23,654 nucleotides of DNA, taken from contig SKNE01000049.1 of NCBI GenBank assembly GCA_007120675.1, positions 1 to 23,654 of the forward strand. The letters run 5' to 3'. Made by a program: the position numbers and the translations under genes. Under the pieces are notes generated by a model that was not told the DNA's origin, made no database searches, and was given only the letters and a program-made list of their open reading frames with translations. This DNA comes from Bacteroidales bacterium (GTDB taxonomy: Bacteria; Bacteroidota; Bacteroidia; Bacteroidales; UBA7960). How positions within the stretch are numbered: the stretch's first letter is position 1; each line of letters starts with the position of its first letter. Below are positions 1 through 8,700 of the stretch, piece by piece.

Positions 1-55
1 GCCTGAACACCAGTTTGCCTATACGGCCAATGCCATTGATGCCAACACGTATCAT
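1..55 (-). CDS. gap: Glyceraldehyde-3-phosphate dehydrogenase, N-terminal fragment (cut by window edge)
   Basis: Only the first 18 codons are present; the gene runs off the left edge. They read MIRVGINGIGRIGKLVFR, the start of the NAD-binding Rossmann fold of phosphorylating GAPDH, with the glycine-rich GINGIGRIG loop that binds the dinucleotide. The family oxidises and phosphorylates glyceraldehyde 3-phosphate in glycolysis in the cytoplasm. The ATG at 55 is well placed: AGAGGG lies 8 bases upstream (plus-strand 64-69), a better Shine-Dalgarno sequence than most genes here have. The topoisomerase gene on the same strand ends 83 bases upstream and I see neither a strong terminator nor a good TAnnTTTG element between them, so co-transcription is possible. 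The catalytic cysteine region is outside the window, so isoform and cofactor preference cannot be judged. Confidence 0.9.
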   Translation of the reverse strand, partial: MIRVGINGIGRIGKLVFR

Positions 56-138
56 ATCGTTTTCCCTCTTTTTGACTGAATTACTGTGCAGATCCGGTTC
101 TGCCGGCATGGATCATGGGCTTTACCCGGAGGAAGGGT

Positions 139-3100
139 TCAAATATCCAGGTCCAGTCTAATCTGCCCCAGCTTCCTGTCAATGGAGGGGGCTTTTTTCC
201 CTTCTGCCTTCTTTTTTTTCTTGCCGGGAGCTGCCTCCTCTTTATCCCCGTCACCTCCCTCATCCTCATCCCCGGCCGGGGCGGACTGTTTTTTGGGACG
301 CCCTGCGGCGGGTTGCCCCCGGGGGTGCCGCTTCCCGGGGCGGGACTTCTCCTGCCCGCCTTCGGCCGGCGCATCGGCCGGTGACTGCCTGCCCCCCGGC
401 GCATCCGCCTCCCTTGCGGCCTCCGGGGACTCATCGCCAGTCGGCTCCTTATCCACCGAATCGTCTGTCTCCTGCCCGGCCTCCGGGGACTCATCGCCAG
501 TCGGCTCCTTATCCACCGAATCGTCTGTCTCCTGCCCGGCCTCCGGGGACTCATCGCCAGGCGGCTCATTATCTCCCGGGGCAACTGCCTCCTGCATTTC
601 TTCGTCCGGCTCACGGGGCGGCAACTGCTCGCCTGCCTGACCGGCCGTTTCCTGCACGGCTGCCACCGGTTGGTCATCCGAAGGCTCCCCTGTCCCTGCC
701 ACATCATCTTCGGCGACATCGATCCACTCCATCCTTTCAATCGCTGTCTGCGACACACGCTTGCCACGGGCGCGGTGACTTTTCACCGCGATGAAGTCGG
801 GCACATCGATCTCCTCCTGTGTCTTTTGGCGCCTGTCGGATTCAGGGAAAAAGACCATCAGCCTGGGCTGTTCCCCGGTACTCGCCAGAACCAGCTCATT
901 GTCCTTATTATCCCCTATGAAGGGAGTGATCTTCCCGCTGGCTTCCGGTTCAAAGCGTTTGATGTAGTGATATGATTGTCCGGCGTCATAATAAACCGCT
1001 GTGACGATGGTGCCTGGCCGCATTTTTTGAATGATGAGGGGTTTGTCATCAAAGTGATTGGACAGATCGAAGTTCATCACCCTGTATTCACCGCTTTTGA
1101 AAATGGCCAGGATCTTTTCATCCCCTTTGAAATCACCCAGGAAGTGGCCCCTTTTGTCTGAATTAAGCCGTAGCACCGTTTCATCAAACCAGATCCCTAT
1201 GGCCCCCAGCGTCGACACCCCCTCATCTTTGAGAACGATGCGCCTGACAGCGTGCCTGGTCAGAATGTTTCCTGCTGCACCCCTTCCTTTGATGGCCAGT
1301 TCACTGAAGTCCATCTCAAACACGGTTTTCTTCAGCCTCGGCTTGTGCCTGAGGGAAACCGTCACCACTTCCGCCTCGCCATTGGGGTTGGCGGTAAAAT
1401 AGAGCACCTTGCTGCCTTTGGTCCCCTTGGTGAGCACATATTCCTTGTCGCGTGTCACCCCTTTCACGGGGAAGCGCTTCATGTATATGGCCCCGCCGTG
1501 CCCGTCGCGATAGATGGCATTGTATATGGTGCGATCATCGTTGCGCTCAAAGATGCCGATGTGGATGATGTTCTTGCCAACAAAGGACTTCTCGGTGACT
1601 TTGGTCACCAGGTAGCTGCCATCTTCCCTGAACACGATGATGTCGTCCAGGTCGGAGCATTCGCAAACAAATTCATCTTTCTTCAGGGCGGTTCCGGCAA
1701 AGCCCTCCTCGCGGTTCACATAGAGCTTTTCGTTGGCCACCGCCACGCGGGATGCTTCGATGCTGTCAAAAAAGCGTATCTCGGTCTTTCGTTCGCGGCC
1801 CCGGCCAAACTTCTCCTTCACGTCCCGGTAGTAGGCAACGGCATAGTCAACCAGGTTTTCCAGGTGGTGGAGGGCCTTTGCCAGCTTATCTTCCAGCTTG
1901 CTGATCTCTTTGTCGGCTTTCTTCACATCATACCTGGAGATCCGTTTTATTTTGATCTCGGTCAAATGCAGGATGTCCTTCTGGTCAATGGGCCTGTAAA
2001 ACTGCTCTTTGAAGGGGTCGAGGCCTTTGTCAATGGTCTGGAGCACCGCCTCCCATGTCTCGCACTGTTCAATCTTCCGGTATATGCGGTTTTCGATGAA
2101 TATTTTCTCCAGGCTGGCATAAAGGAGCTGTTCCATCAGCTCATCGCGCTCGATTTCCAGCTCTTTTTTCAATAAGGCCAGTGTGTTACTGGCGGAGAGC
2201 CTCAGTAGCTCGTTGACGCTCATGAATCGGGGCTTGCCCCGGTCGATCACACAGCAGTTGGGCGACAGGCTCACTTCGCAGTCGGTGAACAGGTAAAGGG
2301 CATCGATGGCCTGGTCGGGCGAAATGCCCGGAGCCAGGTGAACCACTATTTCCACCTGGCCTGCGGTATTGTCCTCGATCTTCCTGATTTTGATCTTCCC
2401 CTTATCATTGGCGGCCACAATGCTGTCCATCAGGCTGACGGTAGTGGTGCCGAAAGGAATCTCATTGATCACCAGCGTTCTCTTGTCCTGGATCTGGATC
2501 CTGGCACGGATACGAACCTTGCCACCGCGCAGTCCCCCATTGTAGCGGGAAAAATCAGCCGTCCCCCCTGAAGGAAAGTCAGGCAGGATGTCCGGTTCCT
2601 CCCCCCTGAGGTAGCCGATACAGCCATCCACCAGCTCAATGAAATTGTGTGGTAAGATTTTTGATGCCAGGCCCACGGCAATGCCCTCCACGCCCTGGGC
2701 GAGCAGCAGGGGAAATTTTACCGGCAGGTGAACAGGCTCCTTGTTCCTGCCGTCATAGCTGTTCTTCCAGGTGGTGGTCTTGGGATTGTAAAGGACCGCA
2801 AGGGCAAATTTTGAGGGCCTTGCCTCTATGTAGCGGGGGGCGGCAGCGCTATCGCCCGTCAGGATGTTACCCCAGTTACCCTGGGTATCGATGAGCAGGT
2901 CCTTCTGGCCCAGTTGTACCAGGGCGTCGCCTATGGAGGCATCGCCATGGGGATGATATTTCATCGTATGGCCGATGATGTTGGCCACTTTGTTATAACG
3001 GCCATCGTCCAGATCCTTCATGGCGTGCAATATGCGCCGCTGCACCGGTTTGAGGCCATCCAGCGCGTCGGGCACAGCCCTTTCAAGGATCACATAGGAA

Positions 3101-3282
3101 GCATAGTCAAGGAACCAGTCCTTGTACATACCGGCCAGCCTGACCTGCCTTCCCATCTCGGCCGAATGGGGCTGTGTTTCCTGGTTAAGCTCATGGCGCG
3201 CAGTGTCCCGGCCGGTTCCCGAAGCATCGTCCGCCTCGTTCCGGTCCATAAAACCATCGCCCATATTGTCTTCATTCACCAT
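139..3282 (-). CDS. parC: DNA topoisomerase IV subunit A (type IIA, ParC/GyrA family)
   Basis: This is the DNA-cleaving subunit that, with ParE, decatenates daughter chromosomes. From the chosen start (1047 aa) the winged-helix region carries YHPHGDASIGD and the active-site tyrosine in AAPRYIEARPSKFA (Tyr151). Tower and coiled-coil segments follow, then a beta-pinwheel C-terminal domain with a degenerate gyrase-box-like IKGRGAAGN. YASYVILERAVPDALDGLKP and GNWGNILTGD are typical of Bacteroidota topoisomerase IV A. The last roughly 170 residues form a low-complexity tail: acidic, with a 20-residue unit repeated exactly twice, then basic blocks (KKKKK), ending in GQIRLDLDI. The start is uncertain: ATGs lie at 3303, 3285, 3282, 3264 and 3249 without a convincing Shine-Dalgarno; 3282 avoids the odd hydrophobic MSIILIM extension. 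parE is not in the window. The residue matching E. coli GyrA Ser83 is alanine. Confidence 0.93.
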   Translation of the reverse strand: MVNEDNMGDGFMDRNEADDASGTGRDTARHELNQETQPHSAEMGRQVRLAGMYKDWFLDYASYVILERAVPDALDGLKPVQRRILHAMKDLDDGRYNKVANIIGHTMKYHPHGDASIGDALVQLGQKDLLIDTQGNWGNILTGDSAAAPRYIEARPSKFALAVLYNPKTTTWKNSYDGRNKEPVHLPVKFPLLLAQGVEGIAVGLASKILPHNFIELVDGCIGYLRGEEPDILPDFPSGGTADFSRYNGGLRGGKVRIRARIQIQDKRTLVINEIPFGTTTVSLMDSIVAANDKGKIKIRKIEDNTAGQVEIVVHLAPGISPDQAIDALYLFTDCEVSLSPNCCVIDRGKPRFMSVNELLRLSASNTLALLKKELEIERDELMEQLLYASLEKIFIENRIYRKIEQCETWEAVLQTIDKGLDPFKEQFYRPIDQKDILHLTEIKIKRISRYDVKKADKEISKLEDKLAKALHHLENLVDYAVAYYRDVKEKFGRGRERKTEIRFFDSIEASRVAVANEKLYVNREEGFAGTALKKDEFVCECSDLDDIIVFREDGSYLVTKVTEKSFVGKNIIHIGIFERNDDRTIYNAIYRDGHGGAIYMKRFPVKGVTRDKEYVLTKGTKGSKVLYFTANPNGEAEVVTVSLRHKPRLKKTVFEMDFSELAIKGRGAAGNILTRHAVRRIVLKDEGVSTLGAIGIWFDETVLRLNSDKRGHFLGDFKGDEKILAIFKSGEYRVMNFDLSNHFDDKPLIIQKMRPGTIVTAVYYDAGQSYHYIKRFEPEASGKITPFIGDNKDNELVLASTGEQPRLMVFFPESDRRQKTQEEIDVPDFIAVKSHRARGKRVSQTAIERMEWIDVAEDDVAGTGEPSDDQPVAAVQETAGQAGEQLPPREPDEEMQEAVAPGDNEPPGDESPEAGQETDDSVDKEPTGDESPEAGQETDDSVDKEPTGDESPEAAREADAPGGRQSPADAPAEGGQEKSRPGKRHPRGQPAAGRPKKQSAPAGDEDEGGDGDKEEAAPGKKKKKAEGKKAPSIDRKLGQIRLDLDI
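421..563. repeat. 60-bp tandem repeat inside parC (two identical copies plus a decayed third)
   Basis: Bases 421-480 and 481-540 are identical over all 60 positions. The next unit matches for its first 20 bases (541-560) and then diverges. The length is a multiple of three, so the protein stays in frame and gains a 20-residue unit (GDESPEAGQE followed by TDDSVDKEPT) twice in the acidic tail. Perfect identity at synonymous positions points to recent duplication or replication slippage rather than old selected repeats. Copy number is likely to differ between strains. Confidence 0.95.
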
Positions 3283-3390
3283 CATTATCAGTATGATCGA
3301 CATCGGCACTGCAAGCACCCACCTCGGCTGAATCAATAAAATCCGGGAAGCCCCTCTGAGACGTTAAGCCATCTCATGGCCGCTGTGGTG

Positions 3391-3398
3391 CAAAAGTA
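3391..3398 (-). promoter_or_regulatory. Candidate -7 element of the parC promoter
   Basis: On the minus strand the bases read TACTTTTG, an exact match to the Bacteroidota -7 consensus TAnnTTTG. No good TTTG lies at the expected -33 position (a TTG is about 24 bases upstream), so only half of the promoter is supported. Transcription would begin near 3384, leaving a leader of about 80-100 bases before the likely start codons. The element sits in the 139-base gap behind the BatA-domain gene, which suggests parC has its own promoter. Confidence 0.45.
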
Positions 3399-3475
3399 TG
3401 AAATATCTGTTATCCGGCACGACAATAAAGCGGGGGCAAAACGACCCACAGGCCTTGCCACACCTGTTCACAGGC

Positions 3476-5512
3476 TCATTTCCACCACCGCAATAACAGG
3501 ACCTCAATGAGCAGAAAGAGCAGCGCCAGTGCCACAAACAGGCGCCACAGCTGGTTACCAAGTCCCATTTCATGCAGCACCTGGTCCAGTGGCCTGTCTC
3601 CCGCATCAACCACCTGGATAAATCCCAATTGTCTGTCGGCCAACAGCTCAGCCAGCTCGTCCTGCCCATAAAAAGACATGAGCGATTCGCGGCGGTCGTA
3701 ATTGAAGGACAAGCCATCAACGAAATCGTCCCCCAAATAAAGGCGGTAATTGTGCGCCTGCTCTACCTGGTCATGAAAGAACAACTGCACCTGGTTGCCG
3801 GCCCGTCTCTGCTCGGGAATCACTTCGAACCCATCCCGCCGCAAGGCATATACCTGGTCTGAACCAGCGCCACGCCTGGAGGTCAGTACCGGCTGGCCAC
3901 TGCCAATCTCGTGATAGGGCCTTTGCATTTGCCCGCTCTGCAAGGCGATGTTGATCATGATGGGAACAAATACGGAGTGTCGCTGGAAATTGCTGTATTC
4001 GTCCCTTAGTGGCACGGCAGAAAGGTACACCATCCCCTCCCCGGACGGATAAGAAGCAAAGAAGGGTCGCCCATTCTGCAATTGCAGGAGGTCCTCTCCG
4101 CCAGATGCCACCTGGCGGGTGATGCCGTAGTGCCTGTTGGTACGGGGCAAATCGATGTTTTCAGGGATCTCCTCGAAGACATCCCTGAAAATGCTGTGCA
4201 GCTCATTGAGTGAGCTTACACGCAGGCTGTTTGTATCCAGTTGTGCGTAGGTGTCGACAGACAAGGCGGACAGGAATTGATTGTATGAGGGGATGTCCAT
4301 CCCGCTGCCGGGAAAGATGACCAGGCTTCCACCCCCGTTGACAAAATCCTGCAGCGCCATGGACAGTCCGGTGGGGATCCTGTCGAAATCGCTCATCAGC
4401 ACCAGCCCGTAGGCGGCAAAAGCTGAAAAGTCGATGGTGAAGCCGGGCATGGTCCTGTAATCAAACAGCTCATCCCGCCCGTAAAGTGCGTGGAGGTAGG
4501 TGTTCCGGCCCTCCCCCTCCAGGGCGAGCACCGGAATCTCCCTGGTGATCCTGTAGCTGAAATACATCCTGTCATCAAAGGTCACCGGGTAATCGTTGAT
4601 CTCCACGTAGGCCTGCTCCACCTCACTGGTCCCCGCCGACCAGCTCAGTTCAACGACAGATTCACCTCCCGGCACCAGGTCGTAGGAGACAACCGACCGC
4701 TGCTGCCCCTCAACCAAAAGCCGGAGGGGTTGATTTTCCAGATCCTGCACCCCATCATTTTTGATCCGCACAAACAGATTGACCACCTGGCCGGGCAGCA
4801 CAAGCGGTGACTCCAGCCAGAGTGAGTCGATGAACACATTGTCGCTCTGTGCTGCCTGGACGGGAATGAAATAAGGCTGCGGCAGGCTGTCAGGCTCAGC
4901 ATCGGCCAGTCCCGACGTGCTTTTCTGAAAGTCACTCAGGTAATAGGCCCTCTGGTGAGAAAAGCCTTCGTGGGCGAAGAGCTCCTCCATCCGTTTCATC
5001 ACTTCGGCGGTAGAGCGCACGCGGGCCGACTCATCCACCTCTTCCGCCATGGAGATAAACTCCTCCCGGCTGACAAAGCGCTGATGACGTCCCTCAAAAT
5101 CATTGGTCAGGAGCAGGAACTGATCCGATGGTCCGTACATGGAGGCAATCTCCAGGGCCCTGGACCTGGCTTCATCCAGCAAACGGCCCTGGGAAGAGAG
5201 GGCGTTCATGCTGAAGGAGTTGTCAATATAAATGCCCACGGCGTTGCCTTCCGGACTGATCCCCTCATCATCCGAAGGGATATAAGGGCGGGCGAAAGCC
5301 ATCACCAGGAGTGCGATGCCCAGGATTCGGGCAATCAGCACCAGCAAGTGCTTGAGGCGGGATTCCTTGTCTGACACCTCGCTGAGCTGCTGCAAGAAGG
5401 CAATATTGGGAAAGTAGACCGTGCGGAAGCGCCGGAAACGGAATAAGTGGATGATCACCGGGATGGCGATCGCAGACAGGGCAAACAAAAAACCGGGAAA
5501 TATAAAACTCAT
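3476..5512 (-). CDS. BatA-domain membrane protein with VWA-like and GATase-like domains
   Basis: A 678-residue inner-membrane protein. The N-terminus is a BatA-type domain: a membrane segment at about 5-24 (FLFALSAIAIPVIIHLF), the RFRRFRTVYFPNIAFLQQL stretch, and a second membrane segment at about 56-73. A von Willebrand factor A-like domain follows with the metal-site motif DNSFS at 97-101 (DxSxS). The middle of the protein has beta-rich segments, then a region around GLVLMSDFDRIPTGL and FVNGGGSLVIFPGSG typical of the glutamine-amidotransferase-like fold in these proteins. A last membrane helix (about 655-674) ends in LLLRWWK. This architecture is common in Bacteroidota and related to the Bat (aerotolerance) proteins, but its job is not established, so bat gene names are withheld. 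No batA-E cluster or MoxR ATPase gene is nearby. A well-spaced promoter lies upstream. Confidence 0.85.
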   Translation of the reverse strand: MSFIFPGFLFALSAIAIPVIIHLFRFRRFRTVYFPNIAFLQQLSEVSDKESRLKHLLVLIARILGIALLVMAFARPYIPSDDEGISPEGNAVGIYIDNSFSMNALSSQGRLLDEARSRALEIASMYGPSDQFLLLTNDFEGRHQRFVSREEFISMAEEVDESARVRSTAEVMKRMEELFAHEGFSHQRAYYLSDFQKSTSGLADAEPDSLPQPYFIPVQAAQSDNVFIDSLWLESPLVLPGQVVNLFVRIKNDGVQDLENQPLRLLVEGQQRSVVSYDLVPGGESVVELSWSAGTSEVEQAYVEINDYPVTFDDRMYFSYRITREIPVLALEGEGRNTYLHALYGRDELFDYRTMPGFTIDFSAFAAYGLVLMSDFDRIPTGLSMALQDFVNGGGSLVIFPGSGMDIPSYNQFLSALSVDTYAQLDTNSLRVSSLNELHSIFRDVFEEIPENIDLPRTNRHYGITRQVASGGEDLLQLQNGRPFFASYPSGEGMVYLSAVPLRDEYSNFQRHSVFVPIMINIALQSGQMQRPYHEIGSGQPVLTSRRGAGSDQVYALRRDGFEVIPEQRRAGNQVQLFFHDQVEQAHNYRLYLGDDFVDGLSFNYDRRESLMSFYGQDELAELLADRQLGFIQVVDAGDRPLDQVLHEMGLGNQLWRLFVALALLFLLIEVLLLRWWK

Positions 5513-5568
5513 CGCTGTTTTCAGATTGTGAACGGGATTTCATCGGTGTGTCCCATGTGTAAACCCCG

Positions 5569-5599
5569 CAAAGTTACATTTATTTCGCGGCTTGGGAAA
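5569..5599 (-). promoter_or_regulatory. Promoter for the BatA-domain gene
   Basis: On the minus strand a TTT (plus-strand 5597-5599) is followed after exactly 20 bases by TAACTTTG (5576 down to 5569), a perfect TAnnTTTG -7 element. Spacing and sequence fit the Bacteroidota housekeeping promoter, except that the -33 box reads TTTC rather than TTTG. The start of transcription would be near 5562, giving a leader of about 50 bases before the ATG at 5512. Confidence 0.6.
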
Positions 5600-5619
5600 G
5601 TGGCCATGGTTGCCGTTGG

Positions 5620-5651
5620 TTTTCCCAGCTGAAAAAAAAAGCGTAATTTTC
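5620..5651 (+). promoter_or_regulatory. Promoter for the tricorn-type protease gene
   Basis: TTTT at 5620-5623 is followed after 20 bases, including a run of nine A residues, by TAATTTTC at 5644-5651, one mismatch from TAnnTTTG. The leader would be about 45 bases to the ATG at 5703. It is divergent from the promoter of the BatA-domain gene, with about 20 bases between their -33 boxes, so one bound regulator could affect both. Confidence 0.45.
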
Positions 5652-5702
5652 CGCCGGATTATTCAACAAGCTAAAGCCATCATAAACCTAAATCTTATCC
5701 GC

Positions 5703-8700
5703 ATGCAAACACGTATTCTATCCTTCATTTTCAGCCTGATCGTGCTGTGTACCTTCACGGGTGTCCACGCCCTCGAGGATGCACGCCTTTTACGTTTTCC
5801 CGACATCAGCGGCGACCAGATCGTCTTTGTGTATGCCGGCAATATCTGGACTGTGAGTGCTTCGGGCGGCGATGCACGCCAGCTCACCTCGCACAAGGGG
5901 CTGGAGCTGTTTCCCAAGCTCTCGCCCGACGGACAATGGATTGCCTTTTCCGCCGAGTACAGCGGTTCGCGGCAGGTATATGTCATGCCTTCCCAGGGTG
6001 GCACCCCCCGCCAGCTAACCTGGTATAACGACGTGGGCCCCATGCCTCCCCGCGGCGGATTCGACAACGTGGTCCTGGGATGGACACCCGACAGCCGCAA
6101 GATCCTCTTCAGGGGCAACCGCACCCCCTATGGTGACCGCATGGGCAAGTATTTCCTGGTGGACAGGGAGGGTGGACTGGAGGAGCCGCTGCCCATCCCC
6201 CACGGTGGCTTCGGCACCCTGTCGCCCGATGGCAGCAAGGTGGCCTTTGCTTATGTGGACAGGGAGTTTCGTACGTGGAAACGGTACAAGGGTGGCCGCG
6301 CCTCCAACCTCTGGATCTACGACCTGGAGGAGAACCACTCCTGGGAAATCACCGATTTTCAGGGGACCGACCACATCCCCCACTGGTATGGCGACAAGAT
6401 CTATTTTGCCTCCGACCGCGATAAGTGGCTGAACATACACAGCTACGATGTGAACACAGAAGAGGTGCGCCAGCTGACGTTCCACGACGATTTTGATGTC
6501 ATGTGGCCCAGCGGCACGGGCAACCAGCTGGTGTATGAAAGTGGCGGTTACCTCTACCGCCTCGACCTGGATTCAGAGGAGCTGGAGCGGGTGGTGGTCA
6601 ACATCCAGTATGATTTTGCCAACACCCTGCCCTATCACAAGAATGTGAAAGACGACATCCACAGCATGGCCATATCCCCCAGCGGCAATCGCGTATTGTT
6701 TGATGCCCGCGGCGATATCTTTTCGGTGCCCGCAGGCGAAGGCACCACCCACAACCTGACCAGGAGCCAGGGAGTGCGTGCCGTTTACCCGCAGTGGTCT
6801 CCCGACGGGGAGTGGATCGCCTATGTGGATGACCGCACAGGCGAGTACGAGATCTACCTGCAAAGAAACGATCCCGACGCCGAAGCCCGCCAGGTAACAC
6901 AAGGGAGCCAGGGATGGAAGTATCAGCCCAGGTGGTCGCACGATAGCCGCCACCTGGTGTTTTTCGACCGCTCCATGAGGCTTTATCTCCTGGATGTGGA
7001 AAGTGAAACGCTCACGGAAATAGACCGCCCCACGGCCGAAGAGATACGCCACTATGACTTCTCTCCCGATAACCGCTGGATCACCTATGCCAAGAGCAGC
7101 CGCAACGGCCTGGCGGCCGTCTGGGTATACAACATGGAAACGGGGGTGGCCAGGCAACTCACCGGCGACACCTATAGCGAAAGCAATCCGGTATTCAGCC
7201 AGTGCGGCGAATACATCTTCTTTGTGTCCAACCGCGACTTCAACCTCACGTTCTCCAGCTTTGAGTTCAACTACCTGTACAACAACGCCACACGCATCTA
7301 CGCACTGCACCTGACCAATGACAGCCCCAGGCTCTTCGAGCCCAAAGAAACCCTGGAGCCCAACGGGGAGGAAACAGGCGGTGGTGACGGTGGGGAGGAG
7401 ATCCATGTACGTATCGACTTTGAGGGGGTGGATCACCGCACGGTGGCCTTCCCTTTGCAGGCAGGCAGTTACTGGGGCTTGCAGGCGGTCACCGACGGAC
7501 TGGTCTATTTCAACAGCGGCGGCATGCGACGGTATGTGCTTAGTGAGCAGAGCGACCAGTCGATCATGGAGGGGATCAGCATGGGGATTGTCAGCGCCGA
7601 TGAAAGCAAATTCCTCTACCAGCACCGCGGCGACTATGGGGTGGAGAGCCTGTCGCCCGGCCGCAGCGCGGGAGACGGGAAGCTCAACCTGGATCAGATG
7701 ACCATGCGCATCGACCCGGTGAAGGAGTGGCAGCAGATCTTCCTTGACGGATGGCGCATCTACCGCGACTTCTTCTACGTGGAGAACCTTCACAACATCG
7801 ACTGGGACGGGTTTTATGCCCGCTACGCCCAGCTGTTGCCTTACCTGAATCATCGCTTTGACCTGGACTACATGTTCGGTGAGATCATTGCCGAGACCAA
7901 TACGGGCCATGCCTACGTGGACTATGGTGATTTCGAACGCGTGGAGCGAATAGAGACCGGGTTGCTGGGTGCTGAGCTGGAGGCCGACCACGACAGCGGC
8001 AGGTACGTGATCACCAAAATTTATGCCGGCGAAAACTGGCAGGACGGACTGCGCTCACCCCTCACCAAGCAGGGCATTGACGTGCGAGAGGGTGACTATC
8101 TGATCAGTATCGAAGGGCAGGAGGTGACAACGGACCTGAACCCTTATATGTTCCTGGAGGGCAGGGTGGACAAAGCCACGCGCATCGCCGTGAACAGCCG
8201 TCCGGATGCCCGCGGGGCAAGGCACTATACCATCCGGCCCATTGCCAGCGAGGTGGCGCTGCGTCACCTGGACTGGGTGAACAGTCGCCGCGCCATGGTG
8301 GACGAGCTCTCACAAGGCCGCATCGGTTACATATACGTGCCCAACACCTCTTTCGACGGCAACCGGGAGCTGTTCAAAGGGATGTATGCCTACCATCACA
8401 AGGATGCCCTGATCATCGACGAACGCTTCAACGGTGGCGGCTTCATCCCCGACCGCATGGTGGAGATCCTTGCCCGTGAAACCCATGCCAAGTGGTATCG
8501 CGCCGGACTGGACTACCCCATGCGCACCCCCGGCGTGGCCCATGACGGTCCCAAGGCCATGCTAATCAACCAGTTCAGCTCTTCCGGAGGCGATGCCTTC
8601 CCCTATTTTTTCAAGCAGAAGAATCTGGGCACCACCATCGGTACCCGCACATGGGGCGGACTGGTGGGCATGACGGCCAATGCCCGACTGAAGGATGGCG

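Noticed and set aside
56..138. Short dyads (CCGG-TTCTG-CCGG and GGG-CTTTA-CCC) between parC and gap as a terminator
   Set aside because: Stems of only 3-4 base pairs and no T-run in the right place.
81..767. Frames on both strands over the parC tail that translate into R/P/S-rich repeats
   Set aside because: They are alternate-frame readings of the 60-bp repeat and the low-complexity tail, not separate genes.
1252..2175. A 307-codon plus-strand frame opposite parC
   Set aside because: Antisense to conserved topoisomerase sequence, with no family resemblance or ribosome site.
6573..7991. A 472-codon open frame on the minus strand inside the tricorn-type gene
   Set aside because: It is fully antisense to a gene with clear domains and catalytic residues; long antisense frames are expected in GC-rich coding DNA, and its translation has no recognisable fold or start signals.
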